NCBI RefSeq assembly: GCF_014207745.1
Contig: NZ_JACHJB010000002.1
Coordinates: forward strand, 2,046,001 to 2,110,000
Direction of reading: 5' to 3'
Source of the DNA: Nonomuraea muscovyensis
GTDB lineage: Bacteria; Actinomycetota; Actinomycetes; Streptosporangiales; Streptosporangiaceae
Length of the DNA stretch: 64,000 bases
Shown one piece after another: positions 56,345 to 64,000 of the stretch; position 1 is the stretch's first letter, and every line of letters begins with the position of its first letter. Below the pieces are notes generated by a model. The model was not told where the DNA came from, did no database searches, and saw nothing but the letters and a program-made list of their open reading frames with translations. The position numbers were made by a program, and so were the translations under genes.

Positions 56345-57151
56345 ATGAAGATCCGCCGCCTCACGCTCGACGATCTCGACGCCTGCACCCGCCTGGCCGA
56401 GAGCCGCGACTGGGGCCCCGAGCGGCACAAGTGGCGGCTGCTCCTCGACGTGGGCGAGGGCTACGGCATCGACGCCCCCGACGGCGACGGGCTCGCGGCG
56501 ACCAACATCCTGACCCGCTACGGCCACGACCATGCGGTGATCAGCATGGTCCTCACCGCCTCCCGCCACGCTCGCCAGGGGCTGGCCCGCAAGCTGATGG
56601 AGCACGCGCTGGCCGAGGCCGGCGAGCGCACGGTCTCGCTGCACGCCACCGACAGCGGCCGGCCGCTCTACGAGCAGCTCGGCTTCCGCACCCTGGGCCG
56701 GGTCGTCAAGCGCACCGGCGTCTTCCGCGGCGAGCCGTCCGGCCGGACGCGGACGGCCACCGCGGACGATCTGGGCACGATCCTGGCGCTCGACGCCGAG
56801 GTGTTCGGCACCGACCGCTCGGCGCTGTTGCGGCGCATGTCCGGCTTCGGCGAGCGGGTGCTGGTCGCCGAGGGTGGGTTCGGCCACTGCTGGCGCAACG
56901 ACGGCAACGTCGTCATCGGCCCCGTGGTGGCCCACGACCTCGCGACCGCGCAGGCGCTGATCGGCGATCTGGCCCTGCACGTGGGCGGCGAGGTGCGGAT
57001 GGACATCGACGAGGCGCAGGGCGGGCTGGTCCGGTGGGCCGAGGAGCACGGCATGGGCCGGCCGTGGGCGGTCTCGCTCATGGCGCGTGACGGACTGCCG
57101 CCCGGCGACCGGTCCCGGCAGTTCCTGCCGTTCATGCAGGCGCTCGGCTGA
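56345..57151 (+). CDS. GNAT family N-acetyltransferase (two-domain, YitH-like)
   Basis: 268 residues. N-terminal GNAT domain with the acetyl-CoA motif SRHARQGLARKLMEHAL, then GRPLYEQLGFRTLG; the second half (TATADDLGTILALDAEVFGT, AQALIGDLALHVGGEVRMDI) corresponds to the C-terminal acetyltransferase-like domain of the YitH/Eis-related group. Substrate unknown. ATG 56345 has GGAAGGA 8 bp upstream. Confidence 0.87.
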   Translation: MKIRRLTLDDLDACTRLAESRDWGPERHKWRLLLDVGEGYGIDAPDGDGLAATNILTRYGHDHAVISMVLTASRHARQGLARKLMEHALAEAGERTVSLHATDSGRPLYEQLGFRTLGRVVKRTGVFRGEPSGRTRTATADDLGTILALDAEVFGTDRSALLRRMSGFGERVLVAEGGFGHCWRNDGNVVIGPVVAHDLATAQALIGDLALHVGGEVRMDIDEAQGGLVRWAEEHGMGRPWAVSLMARDGLPPGDRSRQFLPFMQALG

Positions 57152-57301
57152 GCCTTCCGCGTTCACGGGAGCCTCCCTCGACTGCCGGGTGGCTCGGTGT
57201 CCCGTCATGCCTGGAGTTTCGGTTCTGTCAGCGTCACACCCCCGGCGCGCCATATATGACGGTTTTTCGCAAAACGATCGACTTTGTCCCCTAGAGACGT
57301 A

Positions 57302-57317
57302 CAATTGCGCGCAATTG
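57302..57317. promoter_or_regulatory. CAATTGCGCGCAATTG palindrome (XRE box 1)
   Basis: A perfect 16-bp palindrome 27 bp before the first small gene of the XRE locus. Its half-site recurs upstream of the XRE gene (CAATTGCGCG, 57608-57617) and upstream of the third gene (CGCGCAATTG, 58518-58527). Confidence 0.65.
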
Positions 57318-57343
57318 CAGACCTCATTCGGGAAGGACTGTCC

Positions 57344-57604
57344 ATGCGCATGCGGTTCCTCGGCTCCACGTCGGAGGCGGGCGCCTGCCCCACCCTCTAC
57401 GAGACCGACCGCGGCACGATCGTCGTGCAGGGCCTCCGGCTCACCGACCCCGATGCCCTGGCCGACCTGCGGGACGTCCTCGACGGTGAGGCCGCGGTCG
57501 AGGTGCCCCGCGAGCTGCTCACCGAGATCGCCCGCCGGGTGCTGCCCGACATCCCGGCAACCGCTTTCCCGACCTTGGGTTCGACACCATCCGCCACTAC
57601 TTGA
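57344..57604 (+). CDS. Conserved small actinobacterial protein (86 aa) of an XRE locus
   Basis: MRMRFLGSTSEAGACPTLYE, then TDRGTIVVQGLRLTDPDALA and VEVPRELL. This pattern (a short beta-rich protein with a GTIVVQGxxLTDPxAL core) is common directly before Scr1/DUF5753 XRE regulators in filamentous actinomycetes; function unknown. ATG 57344 has GGAAGGA 6 bp upstream. Confidence 0.75.
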   Translation: MRMRFLGSTSEAGACPTLYETDRGTIVVQGLRLTDPDALADLRDVLDGEAAVEVPRELLTEIARRVLPDIPATAFPTLGSTPSATT

Positions 57605-57607
57605 TCA

Positions 57608-57634
57608 CAATTGCGCGACTGCCACTGGTATGAT
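57608..57634 (+). promoter_or_regulatory. XRE box 2 and extended -10 promoter of the XRE gene
   Basis: CAATTGCGCG half-box at 57608-57617, followed 11 bp later by an extended -10, TGGTATGAT (hexamer TATGAT, 57629-57634). Transcription would begin about 23 nt before the GTG at 57664. Confidence 0.55.
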
Positions 57635-57663
57635 CAACGTGAGCGGGTCTAGCCTCTTGCCGC

Positions 57664-58515
57664 GTGACGTCCTTTCAGCAGGCGCGCGTCGATCTCGGCA
57701 CCCAGCTCCGCGCGCTGCGCGAGGCCGCCCACCTGTCGGGCAAGGACCTGGCCGAGCGGCTGCGCTGGCAGCCCTCCAAGGTCTCCCGGCTGGAGAACGC
57801 CAGGCAGACGGCGACGGAGGACGACGTCGTCGTGTGGGCGCAGGCCGTGCGGGCCTCGCCCGAGACGACGGACGAGCTGATCCGGCAGGCCATCGCGCTG
57901 CTCGAACGGCACGACGACTGGAAGCAGCGCCACCGCAGCGGCCTGGCCGCACTCCAGGAGGACATCCGCGACCTGGAGGCGCGCACCCGGCTGTTCCGGG
58001 TCTTCGAGCCGAACATCGTGGTCGGGCTGCTGCAGACCGCCGAGTACTCCCGCCACGTCTTCCGCAAGGTCAGGCGCCTCTACAGCGCCCCCGAGCAGAT
58101 CGACGCGGCCGTGCGGGTCCGGATGCAGCGGCAGGAGATCCTCTACGACCGGAGCCGGACGTTCAGGTTCGTGCTGCCGGAGTCGGCGTTGCGCACCCGG
58201 CTCGCCCCGGTCGACGTCATGCGCGGCCAGCTCGACCGGCTGATCGCCGTCAGCACCCTGCCGAACGTCGAGTTCGGCGTCATCCCCTTCTCCGCCGAGC
58301 TGCCGTCGGCGCCCATCAACGGCTTCTGGATCTACAACGAGGCCATGGTCGGCGTCGCCACCATGACCAAGGACCTGGTCCTGCGCGATCCCGACGACAT
58401 CGCCTTCTACACCCGCGCCTTCGACGACTACGCCAAGGCGGCGGTGTTCGACGGGGCCGGCCGGGACGTCATCCTCGGCATTCTTGACGATTACCGCAAA
58501 CAATCCGCCTCTTAA
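57664..58515 (+). CDS. XRE family regulator with DUF5753 (Scr1-type) domain
   Basis: 283 residues. HTH (LGTQLRALREAAHLSGKDLA, LRWQPSKVSRLENAR) and a DUF5753 C-terminal domain (FEPNIVVGLLQTAEYSRHVF, VDVMRGQLDRLIAVSTLPNV, EFGVIPF). These regulators, often with DUF397-like partners, form small developmental or antibiotic-linked switches in actinomycetes. GTG 57664 is in frame; no strong ribosome binding site. Flanked by repeated CAATTG-type boxes, presumably its operators. Confidence 0.88.
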   Translation: MTSFQQARVDLGTQLRALREAAHLSGKDLAERLRWQPSKVSRLENARQTATEDDVVVWAQAVRASPETTDELIRQAIALLERHDDWKQRHRSGLAALQEDIRDLEARTRLFRVFEPNIVVGLLQTAEYSRHVFRKVRRLYSAPEQIDAAVRVRMQRQEILYDRSRTFRFVLPESALRTRLAPVDVMRGQLDRLIAVSTLPNVEFGVIPFSAELPSAPINGFWIYNEAMVGVATMTKDLVLRDPDDIAFYTRAFDDYAKAAVFDGAGRDVILGILDDYRKQSAS

Positions 58516-58517
58516 TC

Positions 58518-58556
58518 CGCGCAATTGCTTGCCCGCCTCCACAAGATCGTGCAATT
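58518..58556. promoter_or_regulatory. XRE box 3 region
   Basis: CGCGCAATTG (58518-58527) is the inverted half of the 57302 palindrome and a further GCAATT follows at 58551-58556, in the 70-bp gap before the third gene. Confidence 0.5.
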
Positions 58557-58585
58557 CTGTCGCGAGGACGTTGCGGAGGTGACGC

Positions 58586-58852
58586 ATGATGCTTGATACC
58601 GCGCTCAGCCTGGAGCGGTTCGCGTGGTGTGCCGGTCGTCACGCCGACCTGACGATCCAGAGCCTGGCTCTGGCGAGCGACCCGGCGTACGTGTCGGTGC
58701 GCAACCGCTTCTCGGCCACGCTCGCGGAGAGCGTCACCTGCTCCGAGGACGGCAGTTTCGTCACCTCGTGGGGCTACCGGCTCGGCACGACCGACGACGT
58801 GGAGGCCGCCGCCGCCCGCCTCGCCTTCCTCCTGGCGGCCCTGCCCGCCTGA
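58586..58852 (+). CDS. Small protein (88 aa) downstream of the XRE regulator
   Basis: Reads MMLDTALSLERFAWCAGRHA, then DPAYVSVRNRFSATLAESVT. It ends in an alanine-rich helix. No membrane segment; family not recognised. It sits where DUF397-type effector genes usually lie in such loci but lacks the DUF397 FRKSSxS motif. GGAGGTGA lies 5 bp before ATG 58586. Confidence 0.65.
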   Translation: MMLDTALSLERFAWCAGRHADLTIQSLALASDPAYVSVRNRFSATLAESVTCSEDGSFVTSWGYRLGTTDDVEAAAARLAFLLAALPA

Positions 58853-58881
58853 CGGCGGACCGCCCGAGGGCCGACCGGCGT

Positions 58882-59499
58882 TCAGCCGAGGGCCTCGGGC
58901 GAGATGCCCGCCTCCCTGGCCGCCGCGGTGCGCGCGTGGTCGAGGAGGCGGGAGCGGCTGAGCACCGTGGGGTGCAGGGTGTAGCGGATCACCAGCCCGT
59001 CGAGCATGGCGTCGATGCGCTCGGCCGCCCCCGCCGGGTCGTCGCAGGCGAACTCACCCGTCCGCGTGCCGTCGGCCAGCACCCTGGCCAGCGCGTCCAG
59101 CCAGGCAGTCTCCAGCTCCAGCATGATGCCGTTGACGGCCGGCTCGCGCAGCGCGGTGTTCCAGGCGTCGATCCACAGCAGCCAGCTCTGGTCGGACCTG
59201 GAATCCGGGATGTAGTACTGCAACACCCGGTCCAGGCGCTCCACCGCGGTGCCGGGGCCGGCGGCCAGCTCGTCGAGCCTGGCGCTCTCGATGTCGAGCG
59301 TGGCCCTGAGCATCGCGGTGATCAGCTCGTCCTTGGTGGCGAAGTGGTAGTGGATCAGCCCGCCGCTGACGTTGATGGACTTGGCGATGTCGGCGATCCG
59401 GGTGTTGGCCAGGCCGCGTTCGAGCACCACCTTGCGCGTGGCCTCGAGCAGCTCTGCCCGGCGCTGGTCGGCCTGCTCGGCTCGGGTCGTACTCCGCAC
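58882..59499 (-). CDS. TetR/AcrR family regulator (BetI-like)
   Basis: 205 residues. HTH RRAELLEATRKVVLERGLAN, then IAKSINVSGGLIHYHFATKD; the C-terminal domain (LDRVLQYYIPDSRSDQSWLL, WIDAWNTALREP, CDDPAGAAERIDAMLDGLVI) matches the BetI/TetR_C_6 type. Convergent with the XRE locus, with the glycosyltransferase genes downstream on its 5' side in the same direction. Target unknown. Confidence 0.88.
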   Translation of the reverse strand: MRSTTRAEQADQRRAELLEATRKVVLERGLANTRIADIAKSINVSGGLIHYHFATKDELITAMLRATLDIESARLDELAAGPGTAVERLDRVLQYYIPDSRSDQSWLLWIDAWNTALREPAVNGIMLELETAWLDALARVLADGTRTGEFACDDPAGAAERIDAMLDGLVIRYTLHPTVLSRSRLLDHARTAAAREAGISPEALG

Positions 59500-59545
59500 C
59501 GGCCAAGCTTATCCGCCCACGGGGGGACGTTCGGGGCGAAGGACG

Positions 59546-61555
59546 TCACCCGGCGGCCGAGCAGTCGTAGAGGCCGTCCTGACCGGTCACGGCCGCGCAG
59601 TTCCGCTGGACCCAGGTGGTGACCTCGCTGTCGCCCCGGCCGGGACCGCCGCCGCCCGTCAGCACGTGACGCAGGCGTCCGGAGGCGACCAGGCTCTGCA
59701 GGCGGGCAACGGTCATGGCGGGGTCGCGGCCGGTGAAGCCGCCCATGGCGATGACCGGCTTGCCGGTGGCCAGGATGATGCCGGCCGCCTGCTGGGCGCT
59801 GGCGACGGCGGCGAGCCATTCGGCCGTCCCCTGGTTCGCCTCCAGGTACGCGACCAGCGCGCTGTCGGTCTCGCCGCCGAACCCGCCGGCCATCCGGCCC
59901 GGCCGGCCCGCCTCGCCCTGTCCCGGCTGGTCAGGCTGCCTCGTTCCGGGGGGCGCCTCGCGGGGAGGCGTGCCCCGCATGCCGGAGCCGCCGGGGCCGA
60001 AGCCGCCGCCCGGGGCCGAGTTCACGGCCGGGCCCGCGATCGGGTTCGTGCCGTTGACCGGCGACTGCAGCGGCGTCACCGCGTACGCGGCCGGCCCGGC
60101 GAGTCCCGCGACCAGCACCGCCGGCAGCACGCTCACGGCCAGCCTGGTCATGGTGCCCCTGCCCAGCCGGGCCAGGACGAGCCCCGCCGAGGCCAGCACG
60201 GTCGCCGCGAGGACCGTCCAGGCCAGCCACGGCACCCAGTCGGGGGTACGGCGCAGCACCGTGAACGACCAGCCGCCGGTGACCGCGACCGCCAGCGGCA
60301 GCACCCACCACCAGGCGCGGGAGTGCCGGTGGGCCCGCCACATGAGGACCGCGCCCATCCCGGTGAGCGCCGCGACGGCCGGGGCCATCGCCGTCGTGTA
60401 GTAGGGGTGGAACGTGCCGCTGGAGAAGCTGAAGACCGCGAAGTGGACGGCCAGCCAGACCCCCCACAGCAGCCACGGCGCGCCCGGTTGGCGCAGGACG
60501 GACGAGACGGGCGTCGCGGGCTCCCGGCGGGCGCGCCACCGCGACCAGGCCGCCACCGCCGCGAGGGCCGACGCCAGCGCGCAGAACGGCAGCAGCCAGG
60601 AGATCTGGCCCGCCATGGTGTCGTTGAACAGCCGCCCGGCCCCCGAGGCGCCGCCGAAGGAGGCGCCGCCGCCGAAGCCGCCGGACCCGCCGCCCTGGCC
60701 GAAGATCCGCCCGAGGCCGTTGTAGCCGATGACCAGGTCCCATACGGAGTTGTCCGTGGAGCCGCCGATGTACGGCCGGGAGTCCGCCGGCCACAGGTCC
60801 ACGATCGCCATCCACCAGGCACTGGCCGCGACCAGCACCGCCCCGGCGGCCAGCAGGTGGCCCAGCCGCCTGGCGAGCGTCGTCCGCGCGCACACCAGGT
60901 ACGCCGACGCGAGGGCGGGCACCGCCAGGTACGCCTGGAGCATCTTGGTGTTGAACGCCAGCCCGACGAGGAGCGCGCACAGCAGCAGCAGGCGGGGCCG
61001 GCCGGCGCGCAGCGCCTCCAGGCAGCACCAACCGGCCGCCACGAGCAGCAGGACGAGGAGCGTGTCGGGGTTGTTGTCCCGGTTGATCGCCACGGTGATG
61101 GGCGTCAGGGTCATGACGACGGCCGCCACCAGCGCCGCGACGTGCGCGTGCCGGCCGGTGCCGAGACCGCGCCGGACCGCCGAGTGGACCAGCGCGACGG
61201 TGGCCGCGCCCGCGACCGCCTGCGGGAGCAGCATGCTGTACGTGCCGTAGCCGAAGATCCGCGCCGACAGGCCCATCACCCACAGCGCCAGCGGCGGCTT
61301 GTCGACCGTGATGAACGAGCCCGCGTCGAGCGCGCCGAAGAAGAACGCCTTCCAGCTCGTGGTGCCGGACCGGACGGCGGCGGCGTAGTAGGCGTTGGCG
61401 TCGCCGCTGAGCGCCCAGGCGTACAGGGCGAACGCGGCGGCGAGCACGCCCCACAGTGCGGGACGCGACCAGCGGGGGGCGTCGCCGGAGCCGAGCAGGA
61501 CCCGGCCGGCCAGCGGGGCGCGGCGGTGCGCCGGCGTGGTGAGCGTGGCGGTCAT
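59546..61555 (-). CDS. ArnT/PMT-type membrane glycosyltransferase (GT39/GT83-like)
   Basis: 669 residues with about 11 membrane helices. The N-terminal GDANAYYAAAVRSGTTSWKA and FITVDKPPLALWVMGL (DKPPL motif) are typical of the Dpm/ArnT-like family that moves a sugar from a polyprenyl phosphate to an acceptor outside the membrane. A Gly/Pro-rich stretch (about 515-550) precedes an extracytoplasmic C-terminal domain with TWVQRNCAAV. Its ATG overlaps the stop of the polyprenyl-phosphate glycosyltransferase gene, so the two form one pathway. Confidence 0.87.
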   Translation of the reverse strand: MTATLTTPAHRRAPLAGRVLLGSGDAPRWSRPALWGVLAAAFALYAWALSGDANAYYAAAVRSGTTSWKAFFFGALDAGSFITVDKPPLALWVMGLSARIFGYGTYSMLLPQAVAGAATVALVHSAVRRGLGTGRHAHVAALVAAVVMTLTPITVAINRDNNPDTLLVLLLVAAGWCCLEALRAGRPRLLLLCALLVGLAFNTKMLQAYLAVPALASAYLVCARTTLARRLGHLLAAGAVLVAASAWWMAIVDLWPADSRPYIGGSTDNSVWDLVIGYNGLGRIFGQGGGSGGFGGGASFGGASGAGRLFNDTMAGQISWLLPFCALASALAAVAAWSRWRARREPATPVSSVLRQPGAPWLLWGVWLAVHFAVFSFSSGTFHPYYTTAMAPAVAALTGMGAVLMWRAHRHSRAWWWVLPLAVAVTGGWSFTVLRRTPDWVPWLAWTVLAATVLASAGLVLARLGRGTMTRLAVSVLPAVLVAGLAGPAAYAVTPLQSPVNGTNPIAGPAVNSAPGGGFGPGGSGMRGTPPREAPPGTRQPDQPGQGEAGRPGRMAGGFGGETDSALVAYLEANQGTAEWLAAVASAQQAAGIILATGKPVIAMGGFTGRDPAMTVARLQSLVASGRLRHVLTGGGGPGRGDSEVTTWVQRNCAAVTGQDGLYDCSAAG

Positions 61556-62724
61556 CGGCCCTGCCTCCGGTTGGGGTTGAAGACCCACACGCGCAGCAGC
61601 AGGAAGCGCACCAGGGTGGCCAGGGCGTTGGCGGCGACGACCGCGACGAGCTCCACCCCGTGGGAGACGCCGGTGGGCAGCACGGCCAGCACGCCGGTGG
61701 TGAGAGCCAGCCCGACGAGGAAGGCGATCAGCCCCTCGAACTGGTGCCGCAGGGCCCGGGCCGAGCCGGTCACGCCGAAGGTGAAGCGGCGGTTGGCGGC
61801 GGTGTTGGCCACGGCCGTGACGAGCAGCGCCACCGCGTTGGCCGTCAGGGCGGGCAGCGCCTGCCGCAGCAGCGAGAACAGCGCCAGGTAGGCCACGGTG
61901 CTGACCACCCCCACGACGGCGAACCTGGGGAGCTGCCTGGCCATGCCGCGCGGCAGCCGCGCCTCCCGCACCCGGGAGGGCACGGGCAGGCGGACCGCTC
62001 CCCACAGCGTCCTGCGGGCGACCCTGGCCATGCCGCGCAGGTCGTCCAGGGCGGTCTGGACGATGTCGACGCGGCTGTCGGGGTCGTCCACCCAGTCGAC
62101 GGGCACCTCGTGGATGCGCAGCCCGGCGCCTTCGGCGAGCAGCAGCAGCTCGGTGTCGAAGAACCACTGCTCGTCCTCCACCGCGGGCAGCAGGGCCTGG
62201 GCGACCTCTGTGCGCACGGCCTTGAACCCGCACTGGGCGTCGGAGAAGCGCGCCCCCATCAGCGAGCGGAGCAACAGGTTGTAGGAGCGGGAGATGAACT
62301 CCCGCTTGGGCCCGCGCACCACCCGCGACGTCCTGGCCAGCCGGGTGCCGATCGCCAGGTCGCTGTGACCCGACAGCAGGGGCGCGACCAGCGGCAGGAA
62401 CGCGTCGAGGTCGGTGGACAGGTCGACGTCCATGTAGCTGACGACGTCCGCCTCGCTGGCCGCCCAGACGTGCCGCAACGCCCTGCCCCGGCCCTTGGCG
62501 TCGAGGTGGACGGCCCGTACGTGCGGCAGCTCCGCGGCGAGCCCTCTGGCCAGGGGCCAGGTGCCGTCGGAGCTGGCGTTGTCCGCGATCGTGATGCGGA
62601 AGCCGTACGGGAACGTGCCGGCGAGGTAGTCGTGCAGCCGGGTGACGCTCTCCCGCAGCGCCTGCTGCTCGTTGTGGACGGGGACGACCACCTCGACCAG
62701 GCGCGTCTTCACTGTTGTCTCCAT
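61552..62724 (-). CDS. Polyprenyl-phosphate glycosyltransferase (GT2) fused to GtrA
   Basis: 390 residues. GT2 domain: VVVPVHNEQQALRESVTRLH, IADNASSDGTWPLA, and the metal site YMDVDLSTDLDAF, then QCGFKAVRTEVAQALL. The C-terminal 130 residues carry four helices of a GtrA flippase-like domain (FAVVGVVSTVAYLALFSLLR, TAANRRFTFGV). It would make and translocate a polyprenyl-phosphate sugar, the donor for the ArnT/PMT-like enzyme encoded next with an ATGA overlap. Confidence 0.9.
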   Translation of the reverse strand: METTVKTRLVEVVVPVHNEQQALRESVTRLHDYLAGTFPYGFRITIADNASSDGTWPLARGLAAELPHVRAVHLDAKGRGRALRHVWAASEADVVSYMDVDLSTDLDAFLPLVAPLLSGHSDLAIGTRLARTSRVVRGPKREFISRSYNLLLRSLMGARFSDAQCGFKAVRTEVAQALLPAVEDEQWFFDTELLLLAEGAGLRIHEVPVDWVDDPDSRVDIVQTALDDLRGMARVARRTLWGAVRLPVPSRVREARLPRGMARQLPRFAVVGVVSTVAYLALFSLLRQALPALTANAVALLVTAVANTAANRRFTFGVTGSARALRHQFEGLIAFLVGLALTTGVLAVLPTGVSHGVELVAVVAANALATLVRFLLLRVWVFNPNRRQGR

Positions 62725-62759
62725 GCCCCATAGTTCAGGGGTTCAGGATTTAAGTGGAC

Positions 62760-64000
62760 TTACTCGTTTCTGAGGGCAGGATGAGATTTGCCCGGCAATG
62801 TGATCGTAGCGACGATACCGCCGCCCTGCGCGTTGGCCAGGCGCACCTCTCCCCCGGACTCGGTCACGGCCTGCGCCACGATCGCCAGCCCGAGCCCCGA
62901 GCCGGGCAGGCCGCGCGCCGTCGAGGAGCGCCAGAAGCGGTCGAAGACGTGCGGCAGCTCCTCCTCGGGGATGCCGGGCCCCTGGTCGCGCACGGTCAGC
63001 ACGCCGCCGTGCAGGGCCACGTCGACCTGGCCGGGGCCGAACTTGGCGGCGTTGTCGATGAGGTTGAGCACGGCGCGTTCCAGGGAGGCGGCGCCGCCGA
63101 CGACGTACCAGGGGTCGAGGTCGGTGGCGACCTCGGCGCCGCGCAGCCGGGCCCGGTCGACGGCGGCCCGGACGACGTCGTGCAGCGCCAGCTCGACGTG
63201 CGGCTCGTGGTCGGTGTCGCCGCGGGCGAGCTGCAGCAGGTCGCCGACCAGCGTGGACAGCTCGGCGAACTGCGCCTTCACGTTGACCAGCAGGCGCTGC
63301 TTGGCGGCCGGGTCGAGGCTGCGGCCGGTCTGCTCGCTGCGCAGCAGCAGGTCGATGTTGGTGCGCAGGGTGGTCAGGGGGGTGCGCAGCTCGTGGCCGG
63401 CGTCGGCGACGAGCTGCTGCTGGCGTTCGCGCGAGCCGGCCAGGGCGGCGGTCATGGCGTTGAACGACGAGCTGAGGCGGGCGATCTCGTCCGTGCCGGC
63501 GAGCGGGATGCGGATGGTGAGGTCCTCGGTCTGCGCGATGTGCTCGACGGCCCGGGTGAGCCGGCCGACCGGCGCCAGCGCGGTGTGTGAGACGGCCCGC
63601 CCGGCCAGGGCCGCGCCGAGCACGCCGAGGGCGGCGACCGCGCCCAGCAGCAGGGCGACCATGTTGAGGGTGTCCTGGAGCTTGTCGAGCCGTCGCGCCT
63701 TCATCCGGGCCATGCCGGGCCCGACCCCTTCGACGTAGACGAGCACCGGGGTGCCGTCGGTGGTCGCGCCGGTGTAGACGTGGTCGCCGCCGTACGCCGC
63801 GATGCGCCGGTCCTCGCCCCTGACGACGATGGGCGGGCCCAGGTGGCAGGTGGGGCGGCCGTCGCTGAAGACGAGCTGGTTGATCTCCGGTGGCTGGAAG
63901 TCGCCGGCGATCCGCTCGTCGGTCGTGCAGTGGGAGCCGACGTACTCGAGGTCCTTCTTCCGCTGGTACGGCGAGTCACCCGGGTCGGGCCGCAGGTCGC
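62760..64000 (-). CDS. Sensor histidine kinase, 5' end outside window
   Basis: The minus-strand frame is open to the window end, so the N-terminus is missing. Visible: part of an extracytoplasmic domain (with TCHLGPPIVVRGEDRR), a membrane helix (LNMVALLLGAVAALGVLGAA), HAMP (APVGRLTRAVEHIAQ), HisKA with phospho-acceptor in ADAGHELRTPLTTL, and HATPase (NLIDNAAKFGPG, VRDQGPGIPEE, GSGLGLAIVAQAV). Its response regulator should lie upstream of it, beyond 64000. It ends 35 bp before the glycosyltransferase start, same strand. Confidence 0.9.
   Translation of the reverse strand, partial: DLRPDPGDSPYQRKKDLEYVGSHCTTDERIAGDFQPPEINQLVFSDGRPTCHLGPPIVVRGEDRRIAAYGGDHVYTGATTDGTPVLVYVEGVGPGMARMKARRLDKLQDTLNMVALLLGAVAALGVLGAALAGRAVSHTALAPVGRLTRAVEHIAQTEDLTIRIPLAGTDEIARLSSSFNAMTAALAGSRERQQQLVADAGHELRTPLTTLRTNIDLLLRSEQTGRSLDPAAKQRLLVNVKAQFAELSTLVGDLLQLARGDTDHEPHVELALHDVVRAAVDRARLRGAEVATDLDPWYVVGGAASLERAVLNLIDNAAKFGPGQVDVALHGGVLTVRDQGPGIPEEELPHVFDRFWRSSTARGLPGSGLGLAIVAQAVTESGGEVRLANAQGGGIVATITLPGKSHPALRNE

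Overview
The window is one contiguous stretch of a high-GC actinomycete chromosome. The gene content (a conservon, F420-type and WS/DGAT enzymes, Scr1-type XRE regulators, PASTA-less Ser/Thr kinases, many GTG starts and 4-bp ATGA/GTGA overlaps) fits a filamentous actinomycete. A Streptosporangiales member such as Nonomuraea is my guess; no rRNA or other marker is present to prove it. No tRNA, rRNA, CRISPR array, insertion sequence or origin was seen.

Layout. 1-7.1 kb: the PHP-domain tail of a family X DNA polymerase, a divergent second ribosomal protein L11, an LLM/F420 oxidoreductase, a secreted phospholipase A2, and a TetR gene facing a three-gene overlapping operon across two palindromic operators. 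7.6-11 kb: a sulfite-oxidase-type molybdoenzyme, a wax ester synthase/diacylglycerol acyltransferase and a TetR regulator. 11.2-20.5 kb: a terpenoid locus (polyprenyl diphosphate synthase, P450, class II cyclase with a DxDTT motif, class I terpene synthase) placed back to back with a complete conservon cvnABCD. 20.5-29.3 kb: an acetate-type symporter with its DUF485 partner, a sugar ABC importer with LacI-type operators, a Cys/Met PLP enzyme, a LacI regulator and a Ser/Thr kinase with a frameshifted tail. 29.3-33.3 kb: a second symporter/DUF485 pair in one operon with a LytS/LytTR-type two-component system. 33.3-41.2 kb: envelope and housekeeping genes (HIT, DUF1838, a lipoprotein, YihY, DUF3618, a holin-like protein, a lipid kinase) and a large secreted M6 metalloprotease. 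41.4-47.2 kb: an aspartate aminotransferase, a glycolate-oxidase-type flavoprotein and a large receptor Ser/Thr kinase. 47.4-54.4 kb: an Atu-like (acyclic terpene utilisation) operon, namely TetR, acyl-CoA carboxylase beta and alpha, an enoyl-CoA hydratase and AtuA, with the same palindrome at the TetR start and just before the carboxylase. 54.4-64 kb: a broken NTF2-like gene, an NmrA-like reductase facing a SoxR-type regulator, an acetyltransferase, a small XRE locus with repeated CAATTG-containing boxes, a TetR gene, two glycosyltransferases and a sensor kinase cut by the window end.

How the genes work together. The terpenoid genes would make an allylic diphosphate, cyclise it in two steps (class II then class I) and oxidise it; the adjacent conservon is a membrane-linked GTPase signalling module of a type known to sit beside P450 and terpene cyclase genes in Streptomyces. 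The Atu-like operon resembles the pathway that carboxylates and hydrates branched or prenyl acyl-CoAs, so the window may hold both a terpenoid-making and a terpenoid-degrading unit, although no direct link between them is visible. Two coding sequences (Ser/Thr kinase near 29.05 kb, NTF2-like gene near 54.59 kb) look frameshifted; these could be true mutations or sequence errors.
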